Shown piece after piece: positions 19,156 to 29,170 of a stretch of 64,000 nt of DNA (positions are counted from its first letter, which is position 1; each line of letters starts with the position of its first letter). Origin of the DNA: Parvularcula bermudensis HTCC2503. Its GTDB lineage: Bacteria > Pseudomonadota > Alphaproteobacteria > Caulobacterales > Parvularculaceae. The translations under genes were made by a program, and so were the position numbers. The notes under the pieces were generated by a model, which worked only from the letters and a program-made list of their open reading frames with translations, made no database searches and was not told where the DNA came from. The stretch is from contig NC_014414.1 of NCBI RefSeq assembly GCF_000152825.2, forward strand, positions 372,001-436,000. Direction: 5' to 3'.

Positions 19156-20143
19156 TGTCTCTCTTCACTTCCGGTAAGGGGGCGGCGGCGCGCGCCGCGG
19201 AAGGCGCCTTTTCAAGGCGCCATAGCTTGGTGACGAGGCCTCCCGATAGAGGGGCAGCCAATTCCCGATCATCGGTCAGAACGAGACGGTGGCGCGCCCC
19301 CCATTCGGCGATCTCAGCGCTCGAAAACCCAAGCCGGCGATGGGCATGGGCTTCTCGGAGGTCTTCGTGATCATGGGGGGCGAAATCGGCAATCAAAATC
19401 TGTCCCCTTGCCCCAAGCGCCTTGGCCGCCACACCGATGGCCGCCTCGGGCGCCGCGAGAAAATGCAATACGTGGTGCAAACAGACCAGATCCACGCCCT
19501 GGGGCAACGGATCGACGAGGAAGTCGCCGCGACGAAGTTGGAGGTGACCAGCCCCCGACGCCAAGACACGGGAACGCGCGATCATCAGCATTTCCGGGCT
19601 CACATCGACCCCGATGCCGCTTTGGCAGCGATCGGCGAAGACGGAGAGCATCTGCCCCGTTCCGGTTCCCAGGTCGAGAAAGACATCGACCTCGTCGGGG
19701 GCCATGGACAACAGCGCCGTCTCGATCTCCGTCTCAGGAATGTGGCGGCGCCGCAGATCCTCCCATTCTTCCGCCTTTTCCGCAAAATAGGCGGCGGCGA
19801 GGGCCGCGCGGCGGGACTGAATGTCTTCGAAGGCGGCCTGGTCCTCATCGAGCAGTGCGACCCCGCCCGGCGCGAAGATCGGCGCGATGGCACTGTCCAC
19901 GGCCCCCGGCGCCAGGCGATAGAAGACCCATGTCCCCTCCTGAAAGCGCTCGACCAGCCCCGCCTCCGCCAAGACTTTCAAATGCCGACTGACCCGCGGC
20001 TGGCTTTGCCCGAGCAGAGAGGTCAATTCGGTCACCGTCAGTTCCCCTTTGTGGAGAAGCAGCAAAAGGCGAAGCCGACTATGCTCCCCCGCCGCGCGCA
20101 ACGCGCTCAAAGTATGTGCAAAGCTCGACACCGCATCACCCAT
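19142..20143 (-). CDS. ArsR-family regulator fused to a SAM-dependent methyltransferase domain
   Basis: A 333-residue two-domain protein. Residues 1-100 are a winged helix of the ArsR type (LTVTELTSLLGQSQPRVSRHL, then a wing). From about 135 a class I methyltransferase fold follows, with motif I VFLDLGTGTGQ and GVDVSPEML. No metal-site cysteines are evident in the ArsR part. It leads the metF-metH operon and overlaps metF, which suggests that the methyltransferase fold senses SAM or SAH and that the protein controls the methionine cycle, as the ArsR-type SahR repressors do. A 20-bp palindrome lies ten bases upstream of its start. The regulatory role is inference, and catalytic activity is uncertain. 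Confidence 0.88.
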   Translation of the reverse strand: MGDAVSSFAHTLSALRAAGEHSRLRLLLLLHKGELTVTELTSLLGQSQPRVSRHLKVLAEAGLVERFQEGTWVFYRLAPGAVDSAIAPIFAPGGVALLDEDQAAFEDIQSRRAALAAAYFAEKAEEWEDLRRRHIPETEIETALLSMAPDEVDVFLDLGTGTGQMLSVFADRCQSGIGVDVSPEMLMIARSRVLASGAGHLQLRRGDFLVDPLPQGVDLVCLHHVLHFLAAPEAAIGVAAKALGARGQILIADFAPHDHEDLREAHAHRRLGFSSAEIAEWGARHRLVLTDDRELAAPLSGGLVTKLWRLEKAPSAARAAAPLPEVKRDNVVR

Positions 20144-20152
20144 CGCATCTCA

Positions 20153-20172
20153 ATATAAAGATTTCTTTATAT
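20153..20172 (-). promoter_or_regulatory. 20-bp palindromic operator candidate in front of the methionine operon
   Basis: The sequence ATATAAAGATTTCTTTATAT has two perfect 9-base arms around TT. It is centred about 20 bases upstream of the ATG of the ArsR-methyltransferase gene, in the short gap to the divergent ccmG-like gene. The size, symmetry and position are typical of an ArsR-family operator and suggest autoregulation. Confidence 0.7.
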
Positions 20173-20263
20173 GGTCAACGAGCGGCATCGTGTCCTCTCT
20201 GCATCGGGCCTGAGCCCCTTGGGAAGAATTGCGCTCGGGGAGGAGAGCCGCCACATAGGCGTC

Positions 20264-20797
20264 ATGAAGCGATTGATCCTGATCTTACCGCTGATCGCGT
20301 TTGCCGGGCTCGCCTTTTATCTCCTGCCGGGGCTGAAACTCGACCCCAGCGCGCCCCCCTCCGCCTTGGAGGGAAAGGAAATCCCCGAACTGGTCCTGAC
20401 AAAGATGCCGGGGCGCGCCTCTTTCACCGAGAAAGATCTGACAGGCCAGGTCACTCTCGTGAATGTGTTCGGCTCCTGGTGCGCCCCCTGCAAAGTCGAG
20501 CACCCCCTTCTCGTCACTATCAGCCAGGAGGGGAAGGTGCCGATATACGGGATCAACTGGCTCGATACCCCCGAACGGGGGGCGGCCTGGCTCGATACGG
20601 AGGGTGACCCCTATACGAAGGTGGGCAATGACCAGGGGGGCCGGACGGTTATCGCCCTTGGGGTGACCGGCGCGCCCGAGACATTCGTCATCGACAAGCA
20701 AGGGCGCATTCGTCATCGCCATGCCGGCCCGATTACAACACACACCTGGGAGCAGACCTTCGAGCCGCTGATCGCGTCCCTGCAACTTGAGGAGTAG
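20264..20797 (+). CDS. CcmG/DsbE-like thiol:disulfide oxidoreductase
   Basis: A 177-residue membrane-anchored thioredoxin. An N-terminal signal anchor (residues 1-22) is followed by a periplasmic thioredoxin fold with the WCAPCK active site (Cys73, Cys76) and a cis-proline in GAPETFVID. This is the DsbE/CcmG pattern, the reductant used for apocytochrome c maturation. The other ccm genes are not next to it. The ATG at 20264 starts the signal anchor. The same frame is open upstream but non-homologous. Confidence 0.88.
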   Translation: MKRLILILPLIAFAGLAFYLLPGLKLDPSAPPSALEGKEIPELVLTKMPGRASFTEKDLTGQVTLVNVFGSWCAPCKVEHPLLVTISQEGKVPIYGINWLDTPERGAAWLDTEGDPYTKVGNDQGGRTVIALGVTGAPETFVIDKQGRIRHRHAGPITTHTWEQTFEPLIASLQLEE

Positions 20798-20891
20798 GGG
20801 GATTTACCGCCTTTTCACCGCGGCCGAGTTTGCCACGGCCGCAAGGTTCGGTAGAGGGGGCAGTTCGAAGGGTCATTCCGCAGGGTTGTTG

Positions 20892-22157
20892 ATGAAACGT
20901 CTCGCCATCTTATGGGTCACGCTCATACTTACGGGGCTCACGGCCCCCCTTGCCAACGCGCAAGTTGGGGAGCGCGTGGCCGCCGTGGTGAATGATGATC
21001 CCATTTCCACCTTCGACGTGCGTCAACGGATCCAGCTCATCATCGTCACCGAGGGGATGCGCAATCTGCCTCAAGAAGCCTTGGCCCAATTGCAAGGTCG
21101 CGCCTTGCGGGAGCTGATCGAGGAGCGACTGAAACTCCAGGAGGCGGAGCGCTTTGAGCTGACGATCCCCGACGAAGCCATAGACGCGGAGCTTGAGCAA
21201 TTGGCGGGTCAGGCGGGGACGACCGTCCAGCAATTGACCGAGGATCTCGCCACGGCGGGGGTGAATATCGGTACCCTGCGCGACCGGATTCAGGCGGAGC
21301 AAGCCTGGCAACAACTTGTCCGCGGCCGCTATGGCCCCAGGGTCTCGATCACCGATGATGCGGTGGAGACGATGCTCGACGACCTCGAATTGAGCGCTCG
21401 GTCGGATCAATATCTGATTTCCGAGATCTGCCTGCCCGTCACGCGGCAGGAAGATCAGCCCGAAATGTACCAAGCTGGGATGCAGATGATCGAACAGCTT
21501 CGACGCGGCGTCCCGTTCGGCGCCCTTGCACAGCAATATTCCGCCTGCTCCTCCGCCGCGCGCGGCGGCGATCTTGGGTGGCTTCGCGCCGATGAACTCG
21601 ATCAAACGACGCTCGATATCGTCCAGCAATTGTCTGAAGGGAATGTCTCTCGTCCGATCCCCCTGCGCGGTGTCATCAAGATTGTCGCCCTAAGGCAAAC
21701 CCGCGAGGCCGCGACCGCCGGAGAGCCGAGCTATCAAGTCGCCTATGCCGGCGCCCCGGCGTCTCTCGGCGAAGAAGTGGCAAAACAGCGTCTGGCGCGA
21801 CTTCCTGAAACCAATGCCTGTAACGGCCAAAGCCTGAGCATCGATATGGGCGAAGATGTCGGCGCCACAGTTCTCCCCCGGCTGCCTGAGCGGGCCTTCG
21901 AACCCATTTTCCGGACCACCCTCGCCGCCCTCGACGTGGGCGAGACGTCGGACGTTATCGAGAGCGATGGCGCCTTCCACCGGCTGATGATGTGCGAAAA
22001 GGACGAAGGGTACGGATTGCCGACAAGGCGAGCCGTTGAAAGCCGTCTTGAGTCGGAGGAATTGGAGCTCCTGTCGCGCCGATATCTGCGGGACATTGAA
22101 CGCGAGAGCGCGATTGAGATTCGCTATGGCGGCACAGGGACCATCGAAGGAAGCTGA
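20892..22157 (+). CDS. surA: SurA-like periplasmic peptidyl-prolyl isomerase
   Basis: A 421-residue chaperone. The signal peptide ends near NAQVGE (residue 22). The SurA N-domain follows (AAVVNDDPISTFDVRQRI), then a parvulin domain with the SACSSAARGGDLGW core (about 205-290) and a divergent C-terminal part. SurA carries unfolded outer-membrane proteins to the BAM complex, whose core gene bamA is at 42-44.5 kb. The gene is followed by pdxA and rsmA, as in many proteobacteria. In E. coli surA stands before pdxA-rsmA in the same way. Start at 20892, because it begins the signal peptide. Confidence 0.9.
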   Translation: MKRLAILWVTLILTGLTAPLANAQVGERVAAVVNDDPISTFDVRQRIQLIIVTEGMRNLPQEALAQLQGRALRELIEERLKLQEAERFELTIPDEAIDAELEQLAGQAGTTVQQLTEDLATAGVNIGTLRDRIQAEQAWQQLVRGRYGPRVSITDDAVETMLDDLELSARSDQYLISEICLPVTRQEDQPEMYQAGMQMIEQLRRGVPFGALAQQYSACSSAARGGDLGWLRADELDQTTLDIVQQLSEGNVSRPIPLRGVIKIVALRQTREAATAGEPSYQVAYAGAPASLGEEVAKQRLARLPETNACNGQSLSIDMGEDVGATVLPRLPERAFEPIFRTTLAALDVGETSDVIESDGAFHRLMMCEKDEGYGLPTRRAVESRLESEELELLSRRYLRDIERESAIEIRYGGTGTIEGS

Positions 22158-22161
22158 CCTG

Positions 22162-23247
22162 ATGACGTCAGACGCCATCGCGCCCCTTGCCGTCTCCATG
22201 GGGGAACCGGCGGGGGTCGGGACCGAGCTCATCTTGAAAGCCTGGAAGAATCTCTCCGCCCTGCCGAAAGGAAAAGGCCCCGTTTTCTATCTGATCGACG
22301 ACCCCGTCCGCGTCGACCGTCTCGCCAGGTCTTTGTACCCCGACACGGCCGTCGCGACCATCAGCACCCCTGAAGAAACCGGCGATGTTTTTTATCGCGC
22401 CCTGCCCGTCCTTTCTCTCCCCACAGAGGTGATAGCCGACCTCAAATCGGTGACCCTCGGCACGCCGACACCCAAGACGGCTGCCGCCGTCATCCGGTCA
22501 ATCGACACCGCCATCGCGGCGATCCATCGGGGAGAGGCCGGGGGCCTCGTCACCCTGCCGATCCAAAAACAAACCCTCATGGCGGCCGGGTTTCAATTTC
22601 CAGGGCATACAGAGTATCTGGAACACGCCACGGCAGAGATGGCCATGCCCGTCGAGCTTGAGCGCGGCGCTGTGATGATCCTTACCGCAGGTCCCTTTCG
22701 CGTCGTCCCCGCCACGGTTCACATTCCCCTGGCCGAGGTCACGCGCGCCCTGAGCACAGATTTGCTCATTCGCCGTGGCCGGACGTTAATGCAATCGCTC
22801 CGGCGGGATTATGGGATCGTGCACCCTCGCCTCGCCGTTTCCGGCCTTAATCCTCACGCCGGCGAAGGCGGGGTTCTCGGCAGGGAAGAAGAAGAGATCA
22901 TCGCACCGGCCATTACCGCCCTGGCAAAGGAAGGATACGTCGTGGAGGGCCCCTTCCCCGCCGATACGCTGTTCCATGACCAGGCGCGCGCCGCCTATGA
23001 TGCGGTGCTTGCCATGTATCACGACCAAGCCCTTGTGCCGATCAAGACCGTTGCCTTTCACGCCGCGGTCAACACCACGCTTGGCTTGCCGATCGTCCGC
23101 ACCTCGCCCGACCATGGGACCGCCCTTGCCCTGGCGGGAAAAGGAGTGGCAAGGGCAGACAGCTTGATCAACGCCATTTATTCCGCTCACCGTATTTCTA
23201 CTGCCCGGCTTGCCTTTGATTCGGGCGCATATGCCGCCGATGTCTGA
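22162..23247 (+). CDS. pdxA: 4-hydroxythreonine-4-phosphate dehydrogenase
   Basis: A 361-residue enzyme of pyridoxal-phosphate synthesis (DXP-dependent route). It begins with LAVSMGEPAGVG, has the metal-binding GHTEYLEH segment, SGLNPHAGEGG, and the C-terminal TSPDHGTA motif with a metal ligand. GAAGGAAG precedes the ATG by a good distance, and the start lies four bases after the surA stop. dxr, which supplies the pathway's precursor branch, lies at 46-47 kb. Confidence 0.95.
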   Translation: MTSDAIAPLAVSMGEPAGVGTELILKAWKNLSALPKGKGPVFYLIDDPVRVDRLARSLYPDTAVATISTPEETGDVFYRALPVLSLPTEVIADLKSVTLGTPTPKTAAAVIRSIDTAIAAIHRGEAGGLVTLPIQKQTLMAAGFQFPGHTEYLEHATAEMAMPVELERGAVMILTAGPFRVVPATVHIPLAEVTRALSTDLLIRRGRTLMQSLRRDYGIVHPRLAVSGLNPHAGEGGVLGREEEEIIAPAITALAKEGYVVEGPFPADTLFHDQARAAYDAVLAMYHDQALVPIKTVAFHAAVNTTLGLPIVRTSPDHGTALALAGKGVARADSLINAIYSAHRISTARLAFDSGAYAADV

Positions 23248-24052
23248 CTTGCCGCCGGTCGGAACCGTCGTGCGGTCTCACGGCCTCCTCGCGAAAAAGA
23301 CCCTGGGCCAGCACTTTCTCCTCGATATGAACATTACCCGGAAGATTGCAGCGCTGTGCGCGCTCTCCCCCGGTGAAGACGTGATAGAAATCGGGCCAGG
23401 CCCAGGCGGCCTCACCAGAGCTCTTCTCGAAGCGGGGGCAGCGCTGACGACGATTGAGCGCGATGATCGTATCGTCCCTATTCTGAGCGAGATTTCTGCG
23501 GCGTTTCCCGGCCAATTGACTCCACTTGAGGGCGATGCCTTATCGGTGGACTATCGGGCGCTGATGCCCGGCGGCGGCGTGATCGCCTCTAACCTGCCCT
23601 ATAATATTTCTACCGAGCTGCTCGTCAGATGGCTGACCCTCAGCCCACGTCCATGGCGACGTATGGTCCTGATGTTTCAGCGGGAGGTGGGGGATAGGAT
23701 TCTCGCTTCGCCGGGGTCCAAGGCTTATGGCCGCCTATCGGTCTTAAGTCAGATCGCCGCGCGGCCCACTCTCGGTTTCCATCTCCCCGCCCGCGCCTTT
23801 ACGCCGCCACCAAAGGTTGCCTCCTCCGTCCTCGTCTTTCTTCCCCCGGCCACAGAGCCGCAGAATGTGGCAGCTCTTGAGCGCGTTACCGCTGCCGCCT
23901 TCGGTCAGCGTCGAAAGATGATCCGTAAGACGCTCGCTCCACTCTACGGAGAAAAATTGGGCCCTCTTCTCGATGGGCTAGGCCTGTTACCTACTCAGCG
24001 CGCAGAGGAGCTGTCGGTTGAGACGTTCCGTGCACTGGCCGAGGCGCTTTGA
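23240..24052 (+). CDS. rsmA: 16S rRNA (adenine1518/1519-N6)-dimethyltransferase
   Basis: RsmA/KsgA dimethylates two adenines in the 3' hairpin of 16S rRNA. Motifs: KKTLGQHFLLD at the N-terminus, the SAM site EIGPGPGGLT, and the catalytic NLPYNIS. The C-terminal QRRKMIRKTL helix is also typical. The exact start is uncertain: ATGs at 23210, 23231 and 23240 are in frame, and I prefer 23240, which overlaps pdxA by eight bases. The stop overlaps the rlmJ start by one base (TGATG). Confidence 0.94.
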   Translation: MSDLPPVGTVVRSHGLLAKKTLGQHFLLDMNITRKIAALCALSPGEDVIEIGPGPGGLTRALLEAGAALTTIERDDRIVPILSEISAAFPGQLTPLEGDALSVDYRALMPGGGVIASNLPYNISTELLVRWLTLSPRPWRRMVLMFQREVGDRILASPGSKAYGRLSVLSQIAARPTLGFHLPARAFTPPPKVASSVLVFLPPATEPQNVAALERVTAAAFGQRRKMIRKTLAPLYGEKLGPLLDGLGLLPTQRAEELSVETFRALAEAL

Positions 24053-24840
24053 TGCTCTCCTATCAGCACGCCTACCACGCCGGAAATCGTGCGGATCTCC
24101 ATAAGCACGCCGTTTGGTGCGCCCTCCTTGCCCATCTGACCCAGAAATCGCGAGGTCTGACGATCCTCGACACCCATGCGGGGCGCGGGCTTTACGATCT
24201 TGCGGGGGCGGAGGCCCAAAAGACCGGCGAAGCGAGTGACGGGGCAGCGGCCGTTTCGTTGGATGGGAGCCATGCGCTAGGTTCCGCCGTTGCCGCCTGC
24301 CGAGCGCAATATGGCGAGATGGCCTATCCGGGGTCTCCCCTGCTCTCGTTACATTTCGCGCGACCACAGGACCAGGTCATCTTGATGGAGAAGCACCCGC
24401 AAGAGGGAGCAGCCCTGAAGACGGTCATGAGGGGGAAGAAGGCCGCGGTTCATCTCCGCGACGGCTATGAAGGCGCCCTGGCCCTTGCGCCGCCCACGCC
24501 GCGCAAAGGTCTTGTGATGATCGATCCGTCCTATGAGGTAAAGACCGAATATCAAAATGTTGCCCTTTTCCTCCCGACCCTGATCGACAAATGGCCTGAG
24601 GCGAGCGTCCTTTTGTGGTACCCAATCCTGGCGGCCAAGCGTCATGAGGCCATGCTAGACACCTTGTCGCCAATGCAGCCCTGGCGACATGAAGTTCTGT
24701 TTACGGAGGACAGCCTGTTACGCATGAAGGGGTCTGGACTGGTCCTGATCTCGCCGCCTTATGGGGGCGAGGGCGCCATCGACGCCGCCCTCGCCCCCTT
24801 CGATCACTTATGGACCTCGTGCCGCCAGTCGCCTTCTTGA
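24052..24840 (+). CDS. rlmJ: 23S rRNA (adenine2030-N6)-methyltransferase
   Basis: A 262-residue RlmJ-family (formerly ComJ/YhiR) enzyme, which methylates A2030 in 23S rRNA. The N-terminus MLSYQHAYHAGN, the SAM motif LDTHAGRG and the catalytic DPSYE (the DPPY-type motif) are present. It follows rsmA with a one-base overlap, so two rRNA adenine methylases are co-expressed. It is convergent with gatB, six bases away. Confidence 0.93.
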   Translation: MLSYQHAYHAGNRADLHKHAVWCALLAHLTQKSRGLTILDTHAGRGLYDLAGAEAQKTGEASDGAAAVSLDGSHALGSAVAACRAQYGEMAYPGSPLLSLHFARPQDQVILMEKHPQEGAALKTVMRGKKAAVHLRDGYEGALALAPPTPRKGLVMIDPSYEVKTEYQNVALFLPTLIDKWPEASVLLWYPILAAKRHEAMLDTLSPMQPWRHEVLFTEDSLLRMKGSGLVLISPPYGGEGAIDAALAPFDHLWTSCRQSPS

Positions 24841-24846
24841 CCGGCG

Positions 24847-26313
24847 CTATTCCACGCCGAGCTTTTCCTTGAGGATCGCATTGACCGCCTGCGGATTGGC
24901 TTTGCCGCCGGTCTCTTTCATCACCTGGCCAACGAACCACCCCAGGGTCTTCGGCTTTTCTTTGACTTTTTCGACCTGCGCCGGATTCTCCGCAATCACC
25001 TTGTCGACCGCCGCCTCGATCGCGCCGGTATCCGTGACCTGTTTCAGACCGCGTTCGTCGACGATGGCCCGGGGGGCACCGCCCTCATCCAACATGATCT
25101 CAAAAACCTGTTTAGCGATTTTGCCCGAAATTGTCCCGTCCTGGATCAAATCGATCAATTCCCCCAAATGCGCGGCGGGGACCGGGCTCTCGGCAATAGT
25201 GAGATCCCGTTTATTGAGAACGGCAAACAGTTCCGTTGTCACCCAATTGGCCGCCAGCTTGCCGTCTCGCCCGTCAGCCACCGTCTCGAAATAATCCGCC
25301 TTCTCCCGATCCGCGGCAAGAACCGAAGCGTCATAGACGGACAGGCCATAGGCGTCGACAAAACGACGTTTTTTCTGATCCGGGAGTTCCGGTAACTCAG
25401 CACGGATCCGCTCGATCATCGCCTCTTCAAGTTCGAGGGGCAGAAGATCCGGGTCAGGAAAATAGCGATAATCATGGGCATCCTCCTTGGTGCGCATGGT
25501 CCGCGTTTCACCCGTCTTGACGTCGAACAACCGGGTTTCCTGATCGATCGTGCCGCCCGCTTCGAGAACCTCGATCTGACGCCGGGCCTCATAATCGATC
25601 ACTTGACGGACAAACCGAATGGAGTTGACGTTCTTGGTCTCCGTCCGGGTGCCGAGCGCGTCGCCCGGCCGGCGCACCGAAACGTTGACATCGGCGCGCA
25701 TCGACCCTTGCTCCATATTCCCGTCACAGGTCCCCAGATATCTGAGGATCGTCCGCAGTTTCGAAAAATAGGCCGCGCCCTCTTCCGCTGACCGCATATC
25801 GGGCTTGGAGACGATTTCCATCAACGCGACCCCTGAGCGGTTGAGGTCGACATAGCTTTCCTTCGGCGAAAGGTCGTGGATCGACTTGCCGGCATCCTGT
25901 TCGAGGTGAAGGCGTTCAATCCCGATTTCTACCGTTTCGCCATCGTCGAGTTCAACCTCGATCATCCCCTCACCAACAATAGGATCCTTATACTGACTGA
26001 TTTGGTAACCTTGCGGCAGGTCGGGATAGAAGTAATTCTTCCGATCGAAACGCGACCATAGATTGATCTTGGCATTGAGGCCAAGACCGGTTCTGACCGC
26101 CTGCTCCACGCAATAGCGGTTGATCACGGGCAACATCCCAGGAAACGCCGCGTCGACGAGGCTGACATTCTCATTCGGCCCAGCCCCATATTGCGCGGAG
26201 GCCCCGGAAAATAGCTTGGCATTCGAGGCGACCTGCGCGTGCACCTCAAGGCCGATCACGACCTCCCACTCGCCTGTCTCGCCTTGCAAATATTTCAATG
26301 GCCGTTCGCTCAT
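24847..26313 (-). CDS. gatB: Asp-tRNA(Asn)/Glu-tRNA(Gln) amidotransferase subunit B
   Basis: GatB binds the misacylated tRNA and ATP in the GatCAB complex. The 488-residue protein has the GLEVHAQV opening, the [17 protein letters not shown] block and a C-terminal YqeY-like tail that contacts tRNA. The preferred ATG at 26313 overlaps the gatA stop by four bases. Another ATG four codons earlier is possible. The complex implies that Gln-tRNA and/or Asn-tRNA are made by transamidation. Confidence 0.95.
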   Translation of the reverse strand: MSERPLKYLQGETGEWEVVIGLEVHAQVASNAKLFSGASAQYGAGPNENVSLVDAAFPGMLPVINRYCVEQAVRTGLGLNAKINLWSRFDRKNYFYPDLPQGYQISQYKDPIVGEGMIEVELDDGETVEIGIERLHLEQDAGKSIHDLSPKESYVDLNRSGVALMEIVSKPDMRSAEEGAAYFSKLRTILRYLGTCDGNMEQGSMRADVNVSVRRPGDALGTRTETKNVNSIRFVRQVIDYEARRQIEVLEAGGTIDQETRLFDVKTGETRTMRTKEDAHDYRYFPDPDLLPLELEEAMIERIRAELPELPDQKKRRFVDAYGLSVYDASVLAADREKADYFETVADGRDGKLAANWVTTELFAVLNKRDLTIAESPVPAAHLGELIDLIQDGTISGKIAKQVFEIMLDEGGAPRAIVDERGLKQVTDTGAIEAAVDKVIAENPAQVEKVKEKPKTLGWFVGQVMKETGGKANPQAVNAILKEKLGVE

Positions 26314-27788
26314 TTCGCCCACCATTCCTCCGGCCGCGCCGTAAAGTCCGCCGCTTGCTCAAGCACTGCCGCCCCCCGAAACACGGTCTCCTCATCGAAC
26401 GGGCGACCAATCAATTGAAGCCCAAGGGGCAAACCTTGGCCATCGAGCCCCGCCGGGACCGAAATACCCGGCAGTCCCGCCAGATTGGCCGTTACGGTGA
26501 AAATATCGTTTAAATACATCGCCAACGGATCATCGCTCTTTTCCCCCAAGCCAAAGGCCGCCGACGGCGTTGAGGGGGTCAGCAGCAAATCGACATCTTC
26601 GAGCACACCGCTCATTTCATCGAAGATCCGCTTGCGAACCTTTTGCGCCTGTAGGTAATAAGCGTCGTAATAGCCCGCCGACAGGACATAGGTGCCAATC
26701 AGGATGCGGCGCTTGACCTCCGCCCCAAAGCCCTCGGCCCGCGTCCTGGCATACATTTCCTGGATATCGTCATCCTCAACCCGCAGACCGTATCTGACCC
26801 CGTCATAGCGGGCGAGATTCGAAGACGCCTCCGCCGGCGCCACGATATAATAGACCGGCAAGGCATATTTCGTCAGGGGCAGGCTCACCTCTTTGATTTC
26901 CGCCCCGGCGGACCGCAGCCACTCCATTCCCTGTTGCCACAGCGAATCGATGTCCGAAGGCATGCCGTCCAACCGATATTCCTTTGGCACGCCGATCTTG
27001 AGGCCTTTGATCCCCTTCTCTAGGGACGCCATGTAGTCAGGGACCGGACGATCGACAGAGGTTGAATCCTTGGGGTCGTATCCCGCCATGGATTGGAGCA
27101 ATAGGCTCGCATCCTTCACGTCGCGGGCGATTGGCCCGGCCTGGTCGAGCGAAGAGGCGAACGCCACGATCCCCCATCGAGAACAGCGACCATAGGTCGG
27201 CTTGATCCCTACTGTGCCGGTAAACGAGGCGGGCTGACGGATCGAGCCGCCCGTGTCGGTACCGGTCGCCCCCGCGACCAGTTGGGCGGCCACCGCCGCC
27301 GACGAGCCCCCGGACGATCCGCCGGGGGTCAATTTCGTCTCGAGCCCGGCCCGTTTCCAGGGATTGACCACAGGGCCACTGGCAGCGGTTTCGTTGGAGG
27401 AGCCCATGGCGAACTCGTCCATATTCAGCTTACCAAGCATCACGGCGCCATCAGCGAACAGATTGGCGGTGACAGTGCTCTCATAGGTCGGGCTAAAGCC
27501 CCCCAGGATCTTCGAGGCGGCGGTCGTCTCGACGCCCTTGGTGCAGAACAAATCCTTGACCCCGAGGGGAACCCCCTCAAGGGGCCGTGCCTCGCCGGCG
27601 GCCAGGCGACGATCGCTTTCCTCAGCAGACTGAAGGGCAAGTTCTGGCGTAACGGAAACGAACGCGTTGAGCGCCCCCGCCGCTTCGATCCGGCCGAGAT
27701 AGGCGGTTGTCGCCTCCACCGCAGAGCATTTCCTGGTCAACAGGGCCGCCCGTAATTCGGCGAGGGTAAGGGAAGTCAAATCAGTCAT
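26310..27788 (-). CDS. gatA: Asp-tRNA(Asn)/Glu-tRNA(Gln) amidotransferase subunit A
   Basis: The 492-residue glutaminase subunit of GatCAB, an amidase-signature enzyme. The catalytic lysine lies in GVKDLF and the Ser-cisSer-Lys triad in [12 protein letters not shown] with [12 protein letters not shown]. It releases ammonia from glutamine and passes it to GatB. A 202-base gap separates it from gatC, and only weak open frames lie in that gap. Confidence 0.96.
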   Translation of the reverse strand: MTDLTSLTLAELRAALLTRKCSAVEATTAYLGRIEAAGALNAFVSVTPELALQSAEESDRRLAAGEARPLEGVPLGVKDLFCTKGVETTAASKILGGFSPTYESTVTANLFADGAVMLGKLNMDEFAMGSSNETAASGPVVNPWKRAGLETKLTPGGSSGGSSAAVAAQLVAGATGTDTGGSIRQPASFTGTVGIKPTYGRCSRWGIVAFASSLDQAGPIARDVKDASLLLQSMAGYDPKDSTSVDRPVPDYMASLEKGIKGLKIGVPKEYRLDGMPSDIDSLWQQGMEWLRSAGAEIKEVSLPLTKYALPVYYIVAPAEASSNLARYDGVRYGLRVEDDDIQEMYARTRAEGFGAEVKRRILIGTYVLSAGYYDAYYLQAQKVRKRIFDEMSGVLEDVDLLLTPSTPSAAFGLGEKSDDPLAMYLNDIFTVTANLAGLPGISVPAGLDGQGLPLGLQLIGRPFDEETVFRGAAVLEQAADFTARPEEWWAK

Positions 27789-27990
27789 ATATGTACCGTG
27801 ATGTCGATCGCGGTCCTGAGATGATAGCCGCGTCCATTAAGGTGATCACTGAGCGAAGGACGCTCCTCTCCAGCCGCTTTCGTAGACGAGCCGGCCGAGG
27901 CGAAGGCCCCCTCCGCCCCCGCGACCCGTTCTGCCCCGCCCTCGGTGGGGAAAGCCGTCGCAACCAGCCATGGTCTGCGGTCACAAAAGG

Positions 27991-28290
27991 TCATTCGACA
28001 ACCTTGGGGACCACGAAAAAATGATCGTCTGTCTTCGGTGCGTTGGCCACGATCTCATCGGGGCGGCCCCCGCCGGTTTGATCCGTTGCCAGCACATCCT
28101 CTCGCATCGGCAGGCTCTTGGCCACAGTCGAGGCCATGGCATCCACCCCTTCGACATCGACCTCCCCCAATTGCTCGATCCAATCGAGAATGGCGGACAA
28201 TTCCTGGGTCATCGGCCCGACATCGCGGTCATCCAGCTTGATGCGAGCCAGCTTCGCGACTTTCACGACGGTTTGTTCGTCAATGCTCAT
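27991..28290 (-). CDS. gatC: Asp-tRNA(Asn)/Glu-tRNA(Gln) amidotransferase subunit C
   Basis: The 99-residue small subunit wraps around GatA and GatB. The N-terminal VVKVAKLARIKLDD helix and the C-terminal R-x-D (MREDV) followed by the FFVVPKVVE end are typical of GatC. It lies 31 bases downstream of a secreted metallopeptidase-like gene and leads gatA and gatB. Confidence 0.94.
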   Translation of the reverse strand: MSIDEQTVVKVAKLARIKLDDRDVGPMTQELSAILDWIEQLGEVDVEGVDAMASTVAKSLPMREDVLATDQTGGGRPDEIVANAPKTDDHFFVVPKVVE

Positions 28291-28321
28291 CGGCGCCTCC
28301 GTGGGGAAGACAGCGGGATAG

Positions 28322-29170
28322 CTAAAGCCCTGAGGAAGGTCCAGCGCGGAAGGACCGGACGACGGTATCGGGGTCGGCGCCGCGCCAATCGGCCGTCAGG
28401 AATTCGTTGAGCGTCGCCACGTCCCCGGCGGGCAGCCACGCGCCGAGCGTGGTGCCAAGCGCCACGGGATCGGGCCAGGTCGCGGCAAGCTCGGCATAGA
28501 GCGCCCGGGGCGAGCGTCCCGACCGCCCGGCGAGCCAATCGACGACCACATAGCCGCAGCCATAGGCGGCATCCGCCGTTTCCCCCTCGAATTGGGGCCG
28601 CAACGGCCCGTTCTCCAGGGCGCGGGAGCACCGTTCGGCAAGGGCGCTGTCCGCCCGACGGCGATCAATCTCGGACCAAAGGCCTGTATCGACCAACAAG
28701 GAGAGGGCGATCGCTTCGGCGCCCCCCTCATGGATCCACCGTGGCTCCGCCGGGGCAGGAAGCAGACGCCGTTGCCATAGATGCGCCAATTCATGGGCCA
28801 GATTGGCCACGATCTGCCGGTCGGTCTGGGGCGTCCGACGATGCCACCCCGCGCCGGACAACCGCACAGCGATCGTCTCGTCGGCGGTGACATGAGCGGT
28901 CAAAACCAGATGTGAGGGGGCGGGGGTGGGATCAAAGCGGAGGTCGATCCGTGGCGTCGGCAGGCCAAGCACGGCGGCGAGATCGGGCACCAGGCTGTCA
29001 TATCGGGCCTCCACCCAATCGGGGGGAGCGGAAGCCGTTGCTGACGGCGCAGGCGCAGAGGGACCGGCGGCCGACGCCGCCGCGGCGAGGCAGAGCCAGC
29101 CCATCACAAAGTGGCTTGCGATCAGGGCGCCCCCCGCCCACAGACATCTGATGCCCCAGACATCTTTCAT
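28322..29170 (-). CDS. Secreted gluzincin-like metallopeptidase, unassigned
   Basis: A 282-residue protein with an N-terminal signal sequence (hydrophobic residues 8-35, Ala-rich cleavage region) and a Pro/Ala-rich linker. The zinc motif HELAH is at 126-130, with a downstream glutamate in WIHEGGAE (Glu148), the HExxH...E pattern of gluzincins. The domain is smaller than M1 aminopeptidases. I do not know the substrate. The ATG at 29170 shares bases with the ruvX ATG on the other strand (CATG). It stands directly upstream of gatCAB, probably by chance of operon structure rather than function. Confidence 0.7.
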   Translation of the reverse strand: MKDVWGIRCLWAGGALIASHFVMGWLCLAAAASAAGPSAPAPSATASAPPDWVEARYDSLVPDLAAVLGLPTPRIDLRFDPTPAPSHLVLTAHVTADETIAVRLSGAGWHRRTPQTDRQIVANLAHELAHLWQRRLLPAPAEPRWIHEGGAEAIALSLLVDTGLWSEIDRRRADSALAERCSRALENGPLRPQFEGETADAAYGCGYVVVDWLAGRSGRSPRALYAELAATWPDPVALGTTLGAWLPAGDVATLNEFLTADWRGADPDTVVRSFRAGPSSGL

